NCBI GenBank assembly: GCA_910589415.1
Contig: OU342630.1
Location: 71,668,186-71,732,185, forward strand
From: Malachius bipustulatus
Taxonomy: Eukaryota; Arthropoda; Insecta; Coleoptera; Melyridae
Direction: 5' to 3'
DNA: 64,000 bases
Position numbers and translations under genes: made by a program. Within the stretch, counting starts at the first letter, position 1. Each line of letters begins with the position of its first letter. The notes below the pieces were generated by a model that made no database searches, was not told where the DNA came from, and saw only the letters and a list, made by a program, of their open reading frames with translations. Below are positions 13,301 through 28,300 of this stretch, piece after piece.

Positions 13301-16300
13301 ACTGTATCGATTCTTTTCAAGAAAAAAATCTATTCACCTTTTTTGCACGTAACAGACAAGAGCGCCCTAGATCAAGTCTCGATCAAAGGTGACACCCGCA
13401 GAAATCCCCCACTGGACAAGATAGATTATTTTAACATCCTGAAATTTTATCATTCTGAATCTATAGGCTAAACAAGTAACTATTGTGGCGTCATCAAGTA
13501 GGCAAATTTGACACTTTCATGCGGCAAGTCCTGCGTGCCCGCTGTTCATTTTATTGTATTTGTTATTGCAAACATGAGGTCGTTCAGGTATACAAAAATC
13601 GGGAAGTGTTTGTTGTACACGAGTACCTTAAATGCTTGAGATTACATACCTATTTATTACTCCTGAATCTTTTTTTAGATAGTAAATTAAAGTTAAAAAT
13701 TTTAGTTAATAATTTAAGGCATATAAGTAATACTAATAAAACAATAACTACTGCTATAATTTTTTCGAGCTGTATTTCAGACGAAGGGTAACATTTTCTT
13801 GCTTTACAGCTGCAAAATATGTCTAAAACTCTTCGACTTATTATACATAAGCTCAATAAAAACCCCGAAAACATGAGATGAAATATGAACTTATTATGCG
13901 TTGATAAGAAAGGTGATATTTTTTTAATGGACAATTAATATATCACCTGAACAATGGGACAATAATAGGTTTTTTCATTTTTATGAGTGCTATGTGCACC
14001 AGGACCAGGAGTCTCTCTAAATGAGCGCTGTTCCTTGAAGAAAAGTTCCATGTAAACGTATTCTCTAACACCGCTCATGTGAAAACTCATCATGAGATTT
14101 CGCCCATTTCTCAACGATTTAAAACGAAAGCAGTCGAGACTGGGTGCTTGGAAATGACTTTTAATAATTATTGTAGTCATAATAAATTTAAAAATCTATA
14201 AGTTCACTGCCAAATAATAATTTTAAAAGGGTTTCATTATCCAAACGAGCTGTCAAAAATTGCAAAGCAAGGTTATACTGCCGCACGAAAGTGCGAAAAA
14301 AATCCACGAGGAGGCGCGCGCGCCGCAAACATCCGATACTTACTTAGCCTATTCTGAATATCATTCTGAATAACATTTAGAACTGGGAAAACCCGAATCG
14401 ATGTAGTGGCGATCCGCCACCGAAGCTATCAATAAGGTCTTTCTCGATCTATGATATAGGTATACAGGTGTCCCAAGACTTATTTATCAAGGGAAAATAG
14501 AAACAAATGAAATTTGAGAAATTTGAAATATACCCTTAAGGCTTTGCAACTGCAACCGCCTTTACACCTTTCAACCCCCAAGTAACCGCATTATCTACTT
14601 GTTTTTTTTTTTTTATTACACCCCTAGTAATTTTTTGCTCGGCAGGATAAGAATTCTTAGCACAAATTGGATTAATTTTGACAAAGTACTGTCAAATTAT
14701 ACCACGATTATCCTTTTCAACCCGAAACGTGGTACCTATATCGACTTTGGTATTGTTATCATTCGTTACCATAGTTACATACTTCATTGATATCAAGTGT
14801 AACCGTAACCATGGAAATGGAATTATGGCGAGAGCATGATCTCATTTTGAAAAGACCTCAAGGAGTTATTTTTTTACTCATTAGCAACGCTGACCCAGTA
14901 TTATAAAGGTCCATTAAGTTAACGGGCAGATTTCTGATACAATTTTTAAAGCTAATATCGACGTCAAATAACTCTTATTAATATTTTTGTAATCCCTTAT
15001 GCCATAAATCACGAAATTGCTATATTTTACACCTACGGTCGATACCTTTGCTAAAAACGGGCCTAGAAATATGTTCAAAAATCGCATAACATTATATTCA
15101 GAACGAAGTCAGCAATACTACCTAGCAAAAAAATTAGGGGTGCCATTTGAAAAAAAATACAAGTAAGGGATGATAATTTAGTGGTTGAAAGGCATAAAGT
15201 TGTATTGAGGGTGCAGCCACAAATCCTTAGGGGTATATTTGTAATTTCCCAAGCAGTCGTTTCTGATGTTTTGAAATAACTCGGATATTTCTTGATAAAG
15301 AAATCTTGGGACACCCTGTACATGGTCATTGATAACCTGCTACAAGACGGCTAATAAATGACTAGATATATAGGTACCTATATGTGCAATTCACGGTCTG
15401 GTCTTAGTTTTTTGCTTTTAACTGGTCCATACCTGAAGTCTGCAAGCGACTGTACACAGGAAAATGGCTAATTGATGAGCAGTAGGAGAAAATCGGTTTA
15501 TTTTCTTGTCCATTAACCCCGCTAAAACTAAATTATTGATACTTTAACGAAGAAATCACCACTATTATATTCATTAAGGCCGTAAAATGACCATACAGAC
15601 AACAAGTATTTGGCCTTTTAAGGCCTAAATGGTAACTGTATAAAACAGTTGGTTGTGTTGGAAACTTAAATCTTAAGTCTATGCTAGATAGACGATGTTC
15701 AATATACAGATTGATTGAATGATTGAAGACTGTTAAGACCTTGACGATTGCACCGACTAAAACCGACCAAAATAGTCGTTGACCAGTTTGTCAATAAGAG
15801 AACGCTGAACGTTATTCTGGGGATGCCTCAGATACTGAACTGTTGACACAATTTCCTATGCTTTGATGTTTCAAAAACATATCCAAATCCTCTATTTTCG
15901 AACTTAGCTGCAGTCATGATAATGAAGGAAGTTAACAATCACCTGTAAGTTGAACACCTGCACATAAATTGTAAATAAGTGGTAAATATTCGTTTATTCG
16001 TTTTTTTTTTAGACCGTAAAAGGTTCTCAAAATTATTATTCAGCGAAAAGTTCTAAAGAGAATGCACGCATTTACCAGCATAGCAATATACCTGTGTCTC
16101 TATAATTCATGTTTCCATTGATTTATAACACATCCTCTATCTGTAGAATGGTATAATAGCTATAGGTAGTTCAGATTCTGTCAAACTACGATGATATTGT
16201 ATAAGACAGAAACGAATTGAATAATACTAGTAAGCTATTTTTCCATTCATGTTAGCATCTACTGACAATGCGTAGTTTATAAACATCAACATCTAAATGC

Positions 16301-19300
16301 TAAGTTTGAATTTCATAAATATGTATGATACCTACCTACTTACAAGTATTCGATGTTGGTATATGTACATATTATGTAAAAAAAATGTTTGGATGTGAAC
16401 AACAAACTGTTGTATATTGCAGGTTCCAGTAAACTAAACGGAATGCAATTCAATTGACTTAGTTTGGATCGGACAAATCTTTCGGTAAATGTTACAATTT
16501 TTTTTTATCTTCTCGTGTCTTCAATTAAGATAAATAAATTAGGTCTGGCTTAGTGGCTCGTGTCATGTGATCATTATCTTGACGCCTGTTGCGGTTCTTG
16601 TTGTTGTGTTTACAACTTTGTAAATTAGATTTCAATAAAATATTTATAATAATTATATAAATATTGAATTCCTTTTCAAACTAATAATTATTGGACCAGC
16701 GGCGTGCTAGCTATTCCATTATGTTAATAAACATTAAAGTAGCCTCCATGATATGGTTAAAGTTACAATGTTTGTTCAATAATTATACCGAAACAACTTC
16801 CTATAATGTATACGGCCGAATGTCAAAAAACTGCCAGAATGGTACGGAGTTATACATAAAATAGGGTAGGTGTATTAGTAAGATACATTATACTGAAGAG
16901 TCCCAATTAGGACGAAACACGTGTCAATAATTTCCACCCCTGATTCGACATCAATGAATGGCATATTGTTTTGCAATGTCATTCATCTCCTGTCTAACCA
17001 TATAATTTGTTTTCTTGATTTTCATTTCTAGTCCATACACATTACTACCGTGATTCATTGAACAAGTCTGCAGGTCTTCGAGTATCTCCGCCAACAATAA
17101 GCTATTATCCGGGTATCAGATGTTATCGATCAGGGTTCCATTGATGTTAATACCTACATTAATGTCATCCAAAGCCGGCTTGAAAATATGTCCGAGTGTA
17201 ATATTAAACAACAACGATGGTGACAAAATGCACCCTTGCGTTACTCAATATCTCAATATCTTCCGTTTTCTGTGAGTCTATTAACACGTTGCTCTTTGAA
17301 TCTAATTTAGAATTATTATTAAATTGATATCTTCAAGGTCTTGGTTTAGATTAGCCAATATTTCGATTATACAAAAAGGTTTTTTGAAAATGTATGTATG
17401 TGGCACATTAAACTTATTGTGTAATTGTTTTCACAACGCTTTAGGTGGTTTACTTATGACAAGGTAACAAACGTCGATTTTAGCCTCTCCGTGGGTACAA
17501 TATCAGTTTTTTATATCACGTTGAACAAATCCACCAAAATGGTGGTGTTGTCTTCATTGATGACTTTCATTAGCTCTGTTGAAATTGGAATCTCATCTGG
17601 TTCAACAGCTTTTCCTTCTTTACTATTTTTAATCGCATATACCGCCTCTGCCTTTGTTGTTGGAGGCGCCGTCTGCCTATTATTACCATCATTATCCCGT
17701 GGGATTGTTCTCTGATCTTGAAGGAGTTTTCAATATATGACTTCCAATGAGCAAGACAATCTTCTAAGAATCATATTTCTACTTTCATATTGTCGTTCCA
17801 ATTTCACTAATTTTTTATCCCTTTCCCGATAGCCATTCTTCTTTGGCAACTTTTATTTCTTTTCTGATTTCTTTGTTTATTTCCTTGTAAGCTGTTTTAT
17901 ATTTATTCTTTTGTGGTCTTCTTATCTGCATAAGTGCCAGTATTTCACTCGTCATTCACGCCTTCTTTGGTAGATTGGTTGATCTCATCTGCTCTTGACT
18001 TGTTTTATTGTGTCTTTTATTTGTGAGTCGGCAGCTTTTTAAGGCTATCATTAATTTCTTTGGCTAGTTTCTCTTTGGCTACTTCATCTTCAAGCATTCT
18101 GAGGTCACTTTGCTTCTGTTTCCTTGTTCTTTGGAGTTTCTTTAATCTTATATTAATTTTTGAGAATATTCGGTTATGATTGGAATTGATACCGGCATCA
18201 AGATATGCTTTAACATTTTTATTGCAATTCTTAAATCTTCCATTTATAAGTAGGTATGAAATCTTTCTTATTTCTGATTATATCTTGTTCGTTATCTTTT
18301 AGGGAGGTCCATATGTGTAAAGTCTTCTTTTTGGATGCTGAAAGAAAGTGTTTGCTACTACATGTGGTTATTTTCCTCGCAAAACTGAATAAGTCGATCT
18401 CTGTTATTTTTTTGACCCAGACGAAAGTCTCCCACACAGTTTCCCTGTCTTCCCCTGCCCACCTTGGAGTGGAAATCTCCCATACAATCCAACCATCCTG
18501 TGTCCTAACAGACCTCATTAACTGGTTGATTGTTCATAGAATTCTTCTACAAGCTGGTCCTCTTTGTCGGCACTAGGGACTTTGACTTACACCTGTATCA
18601 AAGTTATGTCAATTGGATTTCCGGCGAGCTGCAGCATTATAATGGCTCGGTCTGAGAGTGCAACTACATTTTTGACATTGTGGGCTATATCCTTTTTTAT
18701 TATGAATGCCTCACCATCCTCATGATTTCTATAGTGAGGATGGTGAGGTTCATTATTACCGGAGTAGGTAGTAGATAATACTATCTTTTTGTGTTATACT
18801 ACCTGTGCCTAGCCATTTTGATTCACTGACTCCCAGTAAGCTAAAAACCAGAAAACATGTAAAGGCATCCACTAAAACATGGGAGAAATTTGGAAACTTT
18901 AATACAACAATTAAAATCAAAAATAATTTTTTATTCTTAATTCATTTTAATAATAATTAATACTTTAATAAAAAGTGAATAAAAAAATAAAAATAAAAAC
19001 GTTAATTGAAACAATTATTGTAAAAGAAATATAATATAATTTTCAAATGTATTTACCATGGAATGTAAATGTAAGCCAGTGATATATAAATAAAAATATC
19101 TTTAAGTATATAATTGAATTATTATTTAGATTTTTGAGTGTCTGCTATTTTATTACGCAGCGATATCGGAATTTAATAATAAGCAATTTCTTTAACCTAA
19201 ATTTTATTAATAGATGTCACAAATTTAAAATTTTTTATCAATATATATTTTTGACTATTGAATTTAGATTATTGCATTGTTGATGTTTATATAATAATAT

Positions 19301-22300
19301 CTTTGATTTATTACTCTATATTTGGATGCTAATTTGATTACAGACGTATAGGTTAATTAACTGCATATAATTATACCCTAAGGCAAAGGAGATTAAATAG
19401 GTTTTATATGCCAGAATTTTTTTTCATAAATTTATTTATTGAATTACTTTTTGTAGTAACATTTGATACAGAAATGTCTTCGTGGTGGCAAGTGGTGGAT
19501 TAAAAAATTTATTCATATGTTGATTATTATGTTGGGATATTCATTCATATGTTGGATCTTCATGGCTGAAAGTTGTGATAACATCGCTGAAATTTGTAAA
19601 TTATTATCTATTCCATTATTTCTTTTCTTAATTCCTTTATTGATAACATAACTAAGTTCTCTTGGTTGTGCATATAATTAATAATGGAAATTTTCTTACG
19701 CAAAGATTCATCGATATATCCCTCAGCTGCAGCACTTCTTGTAGACTTTCATCTCCCATATCTTTTTAAGTATGTGTTAACTCCGCGTCAAAGAGCCTAA
19801 AAATATTAACGACGCGATTCGATCCTGAAAGGGGCTAAATTAATGCGGCTCGATGCCGCGATGGTAATGACAAATCGCCACGGTGACAGGATCGAAATTT
19901 AGGGAAGGACCAGGCTATAATTGCCAATGATTGACAGGAACACAATTAATTAATAATTATCGAAATTACTGACCTTGTGTCTTGTCCGACTAAAGGGGGC
20001 ACTTGTTTTAATTTGCGAGATGTTGTAACTATTATTATTGCTCACTTTGCTCCACTATGTAGATACCCACGATTGTTCCACTACTTTATACCGCTTCCTT
20101 ATTTAATTAAAGAACTAGGTATCCCGTTCTCGTAACACCAGCATCGACGAGTCTGGTACGAACGGCACTCTGTCGGGCTCTTTCCTCTCTCGATGTTAAA
20201 CCTCGACTCTTCGTGTGTGTGGTCCTGTCCGGTCAGGTGTCCTTTTCCTTCTTCCCAATGTGTAAAGGGAGAGGAAGGGGTAGGAAACGGTGGTGTCTTA
20301 GAGAATACGAATCGATTATTCACCAAGGACGTAACATACCGCCCACCAAAATTACCGGAGGAATTTTCCGCTATCAGAAAATTGAACCAAAAGCGAAACT
20401 AACGAAAACGAAACTAACGACAATAACAAAAACGAAACGAAACGACAAGTCAGGGACGAAATTCCCTGAGTCCGTTACTGGTTAGGTAACGGGCAAAGTT
20501 TGACCAGAGGTCGTTTACAAAGACCTCTGGTCGTACGAACCGAGGCAACCCTGGCGACACCATCCGCACCAGGGTGCAGAGAAACAATTCTTCCTAGAGC
20601 CCATTTCAAAGGAGACAACAATTCATCCTTTATCAACACCAACGAACCGATATCCGTTGACTCAAACAAATGGGTTTTCGACCATTTACTCCTCTGGTGG
20701 AAATTATGAAGATATTCAGCCCTCCAACGTGTCCAAAAATCACGTTGCATCCGTTGCACCAATTGCCAACGAGAAAGACGAGAAATCTTCAGATGTGACA
20801 AGTTCACATCCGGCACCGACGACAGAGGTTCCAAGGTCAGAAAATGACCAGGGGTCAACGCGGATAGATCGTTGGGGTCGCTACTAATGGGGCAAAGGGG
20901 GCGCGAATTCAAGACGGCCTCGATCTGAACGATGAAGGTGTTCAGCTCCTCATAAGTCAAAATTTGACCACCAATAACACGGGCCATGTGTGTTTTGACG
21001 GACTTAACACCGCTCTCCCACAGTCCACCGAAGTGTGGAGCTGAGGGTGGATTGAAGTGCCATCGAATACCTTCCCCTTCTGCGGCGATTTTCAAATTTG
21101 AGTTGAGCTCCTTGTTAGCTCCGACGAAATTGGTTCCACAGTCACTGTAGATGTCACTACAGCGACCGCGGCGAGCGACAAACCTCCTAAGAGCTGCTAG
21201 GAAAGTCTCTGACGATAAATCAGAAGCGATTTCGAGATGAATCGCGCGAGTCGCGAAACATACGAACAAACATAAATAGGCTTTAGAAGTTTTGACACCC
21301 CTATACCTCGACAAGACAATAGGAAAGGGTCCCCCATAATCGACCCCGACACAACTAAAAGGCTTCAATTGGGAGACACGAGCGACAGGTAAATTCCCCA
21401 TGGGAGGCTCCAACGAGAGGGGACGAGTGCGAAAGCAACGATTGCATTTCGACAAATAACTACGAATGACCCTACGAGCAGACAGGATCCAAAAATTTTG
21501 TTGAAGGAGATAATGAGTAGTGTTCACTCCTGGGTGCAAATTACCTCGATGTATCTGATCAATCAAAAGTTCAACCAACCTATGCCTTCCTGGCAACAAT
21601 GCGGGATATTTAGCGTCGAATGCTAAACCCGAATGCAACAGTCGACCCCCGACTCGCAAAATACCGAAATCATCAATAAAGGGCGACAATGACTGCAAGT
21701 ACTTGGCACATGGTTTACCAGAGCGAATTTTCTCCAATTCCGAAGAGAAGACCGAAGATTGAACAATTCTAACAATGTGCATGAGAGCAGCATGCAACTC
21801 AGAGACACTCAATGCACCAGTGGTCCTATTGACAGCACGACAATTGTTAGTGAAACGAAAACAACGAGCGATAATACCCTGAATTTTCCTCAAAGAAGAA
21901 AATCTTTTCAACAAAACATCGACATCCGAAATCTCTATCGTAGCGAACAAAACAATATTCCTTTTCTCCAGTTCAACATCAGAAGTGGGAGCAATGGGAA
22001 AGAGTGCTGGCCAAGATTCCAGCGGCAATCTGAGGAATTCAGGCCCCGCCCACCATGCGGAAGCCCCGACTAACTCCTCTGGTAACAAGCCCCGAGACGC
22101 GACGTCCGCTGGGTTGTCACCTGAACGTACATGATTCCAACAATCCGGAGGAATTCGATCCTGAATGTGGACGACACGATTCGAAACAAAAGTCTTCCAC
22201 CGATGTGGAGACGACTTGATCCAGGATAGAGCGACCGAAGAGTCACTCCAAGCGAAAACCTTATCAACAACAATGGATTGAGGACCTTGTTCAAGGACGA

Positions 22301-25300
22301 ACGAAACGAGATCTGATAGTAAGACTGCGGCACACAATTCCAGCCGCGGAACGGAGAGTGGTTTGAGCGGAGCAACACGAGACTTGGCAGTAACGAAACG
22401 AACCTGCACATTGCCATCGGCGTCCTCGAAACGATAATACACCACACCCGCATAACCTGCAGTCGACGCATCACAAAATGCGTGCAGTTGACACGACACG
22501 AAAGATCCTTCGGGAACCAAGCACCTAGGGATTGTCAACTTGGATAAAACATGAAGAGTGGACTTATATCGATTCCACTTTTCGACAACATCAGCTGGTG
22601 GATCTTCATCCCAATCCAGCCCGAGATACCACAAATGTTGAATGACTCGTTTTGCCATAAAGGTCAATGGGCACAAGAAACCCAACGGGTCATAGATCTT
22701 AGCGACTTCTGAGAGAATGCTTCTCTTAGTACAAGGTGAATCTATGGACTTAACCATGAACGAAAACGAATCAGTAGCCGATTGCCACTGAAGGCCAAGA
22801 ATTTTCACCGAAAAGTCCGATTCCGAATCAAAGTTGGATGACTGCTGTTGACAATGTTCAACCGGCAGATCCTGAAGCAATTGTGGATTGTTAGCAGACC
22901 ATTTCCGCAACTCAAATTGTCCCAATTGCAATAGCGAAATGAGCTGATTTCTCAACTCCAAGGTTTCCTCGATTTGATTTGCCCCAATGGCAAAATCATC
23001 GACATAAAGCCCGAGACGAATGGCTTTCGAAGCGAGAGGAAACTTCTCAGAATTTTCTTGAGCTAATTGTAACAAGCACCTAATGGCCAAATATGGCGAG
23101 GACGAAACACCATAAGTTACAGTGTTCAATTTGTAACTTCGAATAGGATCCTTTTCTGAAAAACGCCAACGAATTAATTGATACTGTCGATGTGAATCTC
23201 CAACTAAAATTTGCCGATACATCTGCCTAATGTCACAAGTGAACACGAATTTGTTCTCTCGAAAACGAAGCAAAACACTAGTGATGTCATTTTGCAACTT
23301 CGGACCAATCAACAAGGTATCATTTAACGAAAGATTGTTCGATGCTTTGGCCGAGGCGTCGAACACGACACGAATTTTCGACGATACTGGGGCGAGCGAA
23401 GACACATCAGAAGACATCGAAACACCAGGGTCTTTAAAAACGCAATGATGCGGAATGTAATAAGAGTTTGCAGATTCCGACTCCAATGGCACCAACGACA
23501 TGTGCCCAGCCTCCAAATAATCTTTCATAAACTCTACATACATGTCTCTAATGTGAGGCAACCTCGACAATCGTCTCTCCAAAGCGAGCAAACGACGATC
23601 TGCGACATTCAACGAATCATTAAAGATAGGCAACTCTTTGCTATCCTTAAATGGCAACAATACCCCAAAACGACCTGATTCTTCTCGATAATGAGACTCA
23701 ACGAACAACGACTCAGCCTCTTGTTCCTCATTAGAGCAAACCTCAACTGAAGGCACCTCCTCAACTCTCCAAAATGCCTTAAGAGTCTCTTCAAGGGTCG
23801 AATCTACCGACGCAAAACAAGCTTGAACCTCGCCCGCAACCTTCGACGAAATGGTTCCCAAAAGAACCCAACCAAACGTCGTGTTCATTGCGGCTGGACA
23901 GTTATCACTGCCCGACAAATAACCACCATGAACAATATTGGGAAAGATGTCAGCTCCTAGCAAAACATCGACAGAACCAGGCGTGTACCAATTAGGATCC
24001 GCTAACTTCAAATTATCAAGCGCCTTCGATGGCGAAATGTCAACACTGGGAAGTTTTCCACAAATATTGGGCAAGACCAAAGTACTTACTTTAAAAGTAG
24101 GTGATGGTACCCCAACGGGACGAATAATGCAATCAGATGATCCCTGGGCCGATCCCAAGGTCACGTGACCCAAACAAGAAATAGGTGTTGATGATCGATT
24201 CAAGTGCAAGCCCAAACGCTTGCGGCACCGATCAGTAATAAAAGACGACTGACTGCCAGAGTCAATTAAAGAACGAACCACTTGATAGTTGCCCCACTTG
24301 TCTTGAACTTCAATACATGCGGTTGCTAAAAGAACCGTAGTATTGCTACGAGAACGAGAACGAACATCCTGAAAGGATGGGAGAGAAGACATGGCAACCG
24401 TGGATGCGACTGGAGGCGGCTCAACTCGATGAGAAGCTGCTCCATCCGAATTACTAAGTTTAACGAAATGTAATAAAGAGTGGTGCCGACCTGCACACTC
24501 CTTACACGAATGAGAAGAGGGGCACTGCTTCACCAAGTGTGAAGGGCCAAAACAATTTAGGCACAAGCGCGCTGCCTTCACAGCCTCAAAACGCTTGCGC
24601 GGGTCCAACTTCAAAAAAGAACGACAATTCGAGATCGGGTGTTCTCCATTACAATGGAAGCACGACTGCTTCGATGAAGACGCACTCGACGTTGACAAAA
24701 ATGCATGTGAATTCCTCGATTCCACTTTTCCACCAGACTTGACGCTACTCCGCTTACCAACGACTGCAGACGGAGATAGGTCATTCCCCAAAGATGATTC
24801 TAATGCACGACACTGTGACGACAAAAACTTGTGCAAATCCTGATATGATGGAAACTCTTCAGATGCAAATTGGAGTTCGAAACGCTTTCGAGTAGCGTTA
24901 TCCAATTTCTGTAGCAACCAGTTGAACAAAGTGAAATCCCAGAGAGAGACGCCTGAGACCTGACCCAAAGCTGTAATATTTTCTGAAAAGGTATTCAACA
25001 ATTCACGAAGCGATTGTGAGGAATCAGAATCCGTTATTTTGGGAGCATTACAAATCGCCTGCCAATAACACGTCGCAAGTACTCGCTCATTCTGATACCT
25101 TTGGACAAGAGTATCGAAAGCTATCACATAATTGTCATCTGTCAGTGGTAAATGTTTGACAAGGGTAAGAGGTTCCTTTGACAAAGTCGAAACTAAATAC
25201 TGGAACTTCTCAATTGGAGCTAACGAATCATTCGAATGAATCAAAGTCCTAAACAAATCATAATAAACCGACCACATCCTCAACGAACCATCAAAAGTAG

Positions 25301-28300
25301 GTATACCGATACGAGGCAATTTCACATGTGAACTTGCAGAGGGGGGTAGCGCGGGAGCACCAGACTGTCGACTATTTAACGATTCACTCGAACCATGACG
25401 TGATTTCACCACCGTATCCTGAGTCGATTCCAACGACAATTGAACCGCTCTAATCTGAAAATAAACCGAATCAACTTCGATAAGTAGTCCCGAGTATGAT
25501 TTCCAAATCTCCGATGACACATCTACGACCAAAGCACTCTTATCTGCCGACTCAACCGTAATCAGGATATTTCTATCAACCTCCTGCACCTGATTGTACA
25601 AATCTGAAGCGCTGTCGCATGCAGCCAGGACAATAAAACGCGACTTTTCATCAATGGGTGCTGAAACTACTGTCAGAATCGAGTTCAAACGAGTCAAAAA
25701 CTTCGAAACAGAAGCGTTTGCTCCGACCAAAGTGTTGGACATTTTGCTAAAGAGTATCAACAAAACACTAAGCAATAAACGAATAAGGGTTATTTTTTAC
25801 ACCTGTAAAAAATACAACGACAACGAAATACGAACAATAACTAAAAATAAGTACCTAACCAAGTGAAGGTTACTTATTTAAAAACGAGTTGAAAATAAAT
25901 TGACTTTGAAATTCACCAAAAAACAATACTTGAGATACCGAGTGTACCCAGTAGGTATACCGTGAATACAAAAATCAATATTTTCCCTGTAACAACGAAA
26001 AAGGGTTATTCGTTAAAAACCTGTAAAAATACAACAACAACGAACGATGAGCAATACTAAAAATAAGTACCTAACCAAGTGAAAGTTACCTATTTAATAT
26101 CGAGTTGAAAATAAATTATTGAATTCGAATTCACCAAAAACAATACTTAAGATACCGAGTGTACCCAGTATACCGTGAATACAAAATCAATATTCTGCCC
26201 TGCGAATTCAGAGAGAAATATTCCCAACTATTTTACAGAGGTTTTTAAAAACGAACACCTGCAAACGAACGAAGAAGTGGAGTGAGGTAGAATGGAGTAA
26301 AATTAGTGGAATGGGTGAAAATGCCGTCTGGCGTCCTTTGGATCGACTATTTCGAATCCTTTGACCTACAAACAGGCTACCTTAACACAGTGAGTGAGAA
26401 ACTAATTTCAAACAAATGATGCAACCAATTAATGAACTATATTTCCACGAGCTTTCCTATCCGACTACGGAGGGACCAAAAAATGTTAACTCCGCGTCAA
26501 AGAGCCTAAAAATATTAACGACGCGATTCGATCCTGAAAGGGGCTAAATTAATGCGGCTCGATGCCGCGATGGTAATGACAAATCGCCACGGTGACAGGA
26601 TCGAAATTTAGGGAAGGACCAGGCTATAATTGCCAATGATTGACAGGAACACAATTAATTAATAATTATCGAAATTACTGACCTTGTGTCTTGTCCGACT
26701 AAAGGGGGCACTTGTTTTAATTTGCGAGATGTTGTAACTATTATTATTGCTCACTTTGCTCCACTATGTAGATACCCACGATTGTTCCACTACTTTATAC
26801 CGCTTCCTTATTTAATTAAAGAACTAGGTATCCCGTTCTCGTAACACCAGCATCGACGAGTCTGGTACGAACGGCACTCTGTCGGGCTCTTTCCTCTCTC
26901 GATGTTAAACCTCGACTCTTCGTGTGTGTGGTCCTGTCCGGTCAGGTGTCCTTTTCCTTCTTCCCAATGTGTAAAGGGAGAGGAAGGGGTAGGAAACGGT
27001 GGTGTCTTAAAGAATACGAATCGATTATTCACCAAGGACGTAACAGTATGGTAACCTAAATCTACACCACCATCCACATTTCTATATTATGTTCCACCCC
27101 CTTTTATGCTCATTAATCAAAATTTTCACTAACCGTTAATTTCCCCAATAATATCATAAAAGAGGATGAGACACCTTGGTGCCGTGACCAGGATTTCGCG
27201 TTTAGACGTAAGCCGACGAATTCTTTGGCGCTGTTTTAAGGGCACTACGCATCAAAAAATATCTCGCTTTATTTCCACTGACTTCTACCTATCTAAATTA
27301 TTTTGATATTCTCCTACTATTTTTACGGATTTAAAATTTAATAAAGGAATATTGAATTTACTTTATGTTCCGATAATCAATTATCATGCAACAGTAATGT
27401 TGCCATAAAAGGAAATTTTAATCCAATCATTCCCTTCAATTCAAAATTCAAAAGATACAAAACTCCTTTCATGCGCGTTTGTCTAAGTTGTCGTATCCGG
27501 AAGCTTAAACCGATCAAAGTCTATGCTTCTTCAAACTCCTCGGAGGGTAATTTCAAAAATAAACAAAAAAACAGAAGAAAATTATAAAATAAATGTTAAA
27601 TAAAGTGTCTCGAGTTAACCAAGATTTCTTTACAGTTTAACTCTTAAGGCTAGAACGTTTTAAAGGACATTGAGTATCAAGGATCCACTTAAGGTTGACT
27701 AAAAAACAACTGAAAAGACACATCAACACTCTTTCCATCAATAAAAAATCAATCTGTTGTCGAAATCTCATACTTTTGGAGCATACTATTTTCGTTTATT
27801 GAATGTACTGCCCTGAAACTATCGCTAGATACACCCTCTTTGTTAGTCCTGTCATTCAAAGGAACTTTCAAGATAAGGCCATAGTGGTCAGCAATAAGTG
27901 GATCAATAACCCGGAAAGTTGACTCAATCCGGATCAAAGCTAGTCAAAAAGCCCTCCATCTTATTGGATAGACACTGAACATTGACAGTACATTTATCTT
28001 AATGGAATGCATCTCTGCAACAATACAATCATTATACAAATTAAAACGTCCCTCAGAATTAACATTTCGTGGTCTAGATAAGGTAGATGTGCTAAAAAAT
28101 ATTTATTAGAGACTGTAACACTATCTATAATATCTGAATGTCAACAAGATTACCATTCAGCAATGGATCATAATATTCTATTTGAGTTTTGTTCATGATA
28201 AGATATTAATTTTCTAACAAAGAAATGGTTTGAGAAAAGAAAACTTTTCACTTTACACAAATTTACATCAACCTACTGTATACTTTTGTTATCCCTTGCC

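Larger units (their letters stand above)
19770..27050 (-). mobile_element. Intact young BEL/Pao LTR retrotransposon
   Basis: The element itself is 19775-27045 (7271 bp), bounded by the 5-bp target duplication GTATG (19770-19774 and 27046-27050). The two 562-bp LTRs differ at one position (G20301 versus A27010), so insertion is recent on an evolutionary scale. It has a primer-binding site, a long polyprotein frame without breaks and a purine-biased tract, and therefore looks complete. It sits in antisense in intron 1 of the peptide-precursor gene. The family is BEL/Pao by polyprotein layout and 5-bp duplication. Confidence 0.95.

Noticed and set aside
17425..17715. 96-codon + strand frame
   Set aside because: It is the antisense shadow of the dead RT frame, whose minus-strand reading gives AIKNSKEGKAVEPDEIP.
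25743..25775. N-terminal extension of the BEL polyprotein by 11 codons
   Set aside because: It would start at TTG. The first ATG in the frame is at 25742 in good context.
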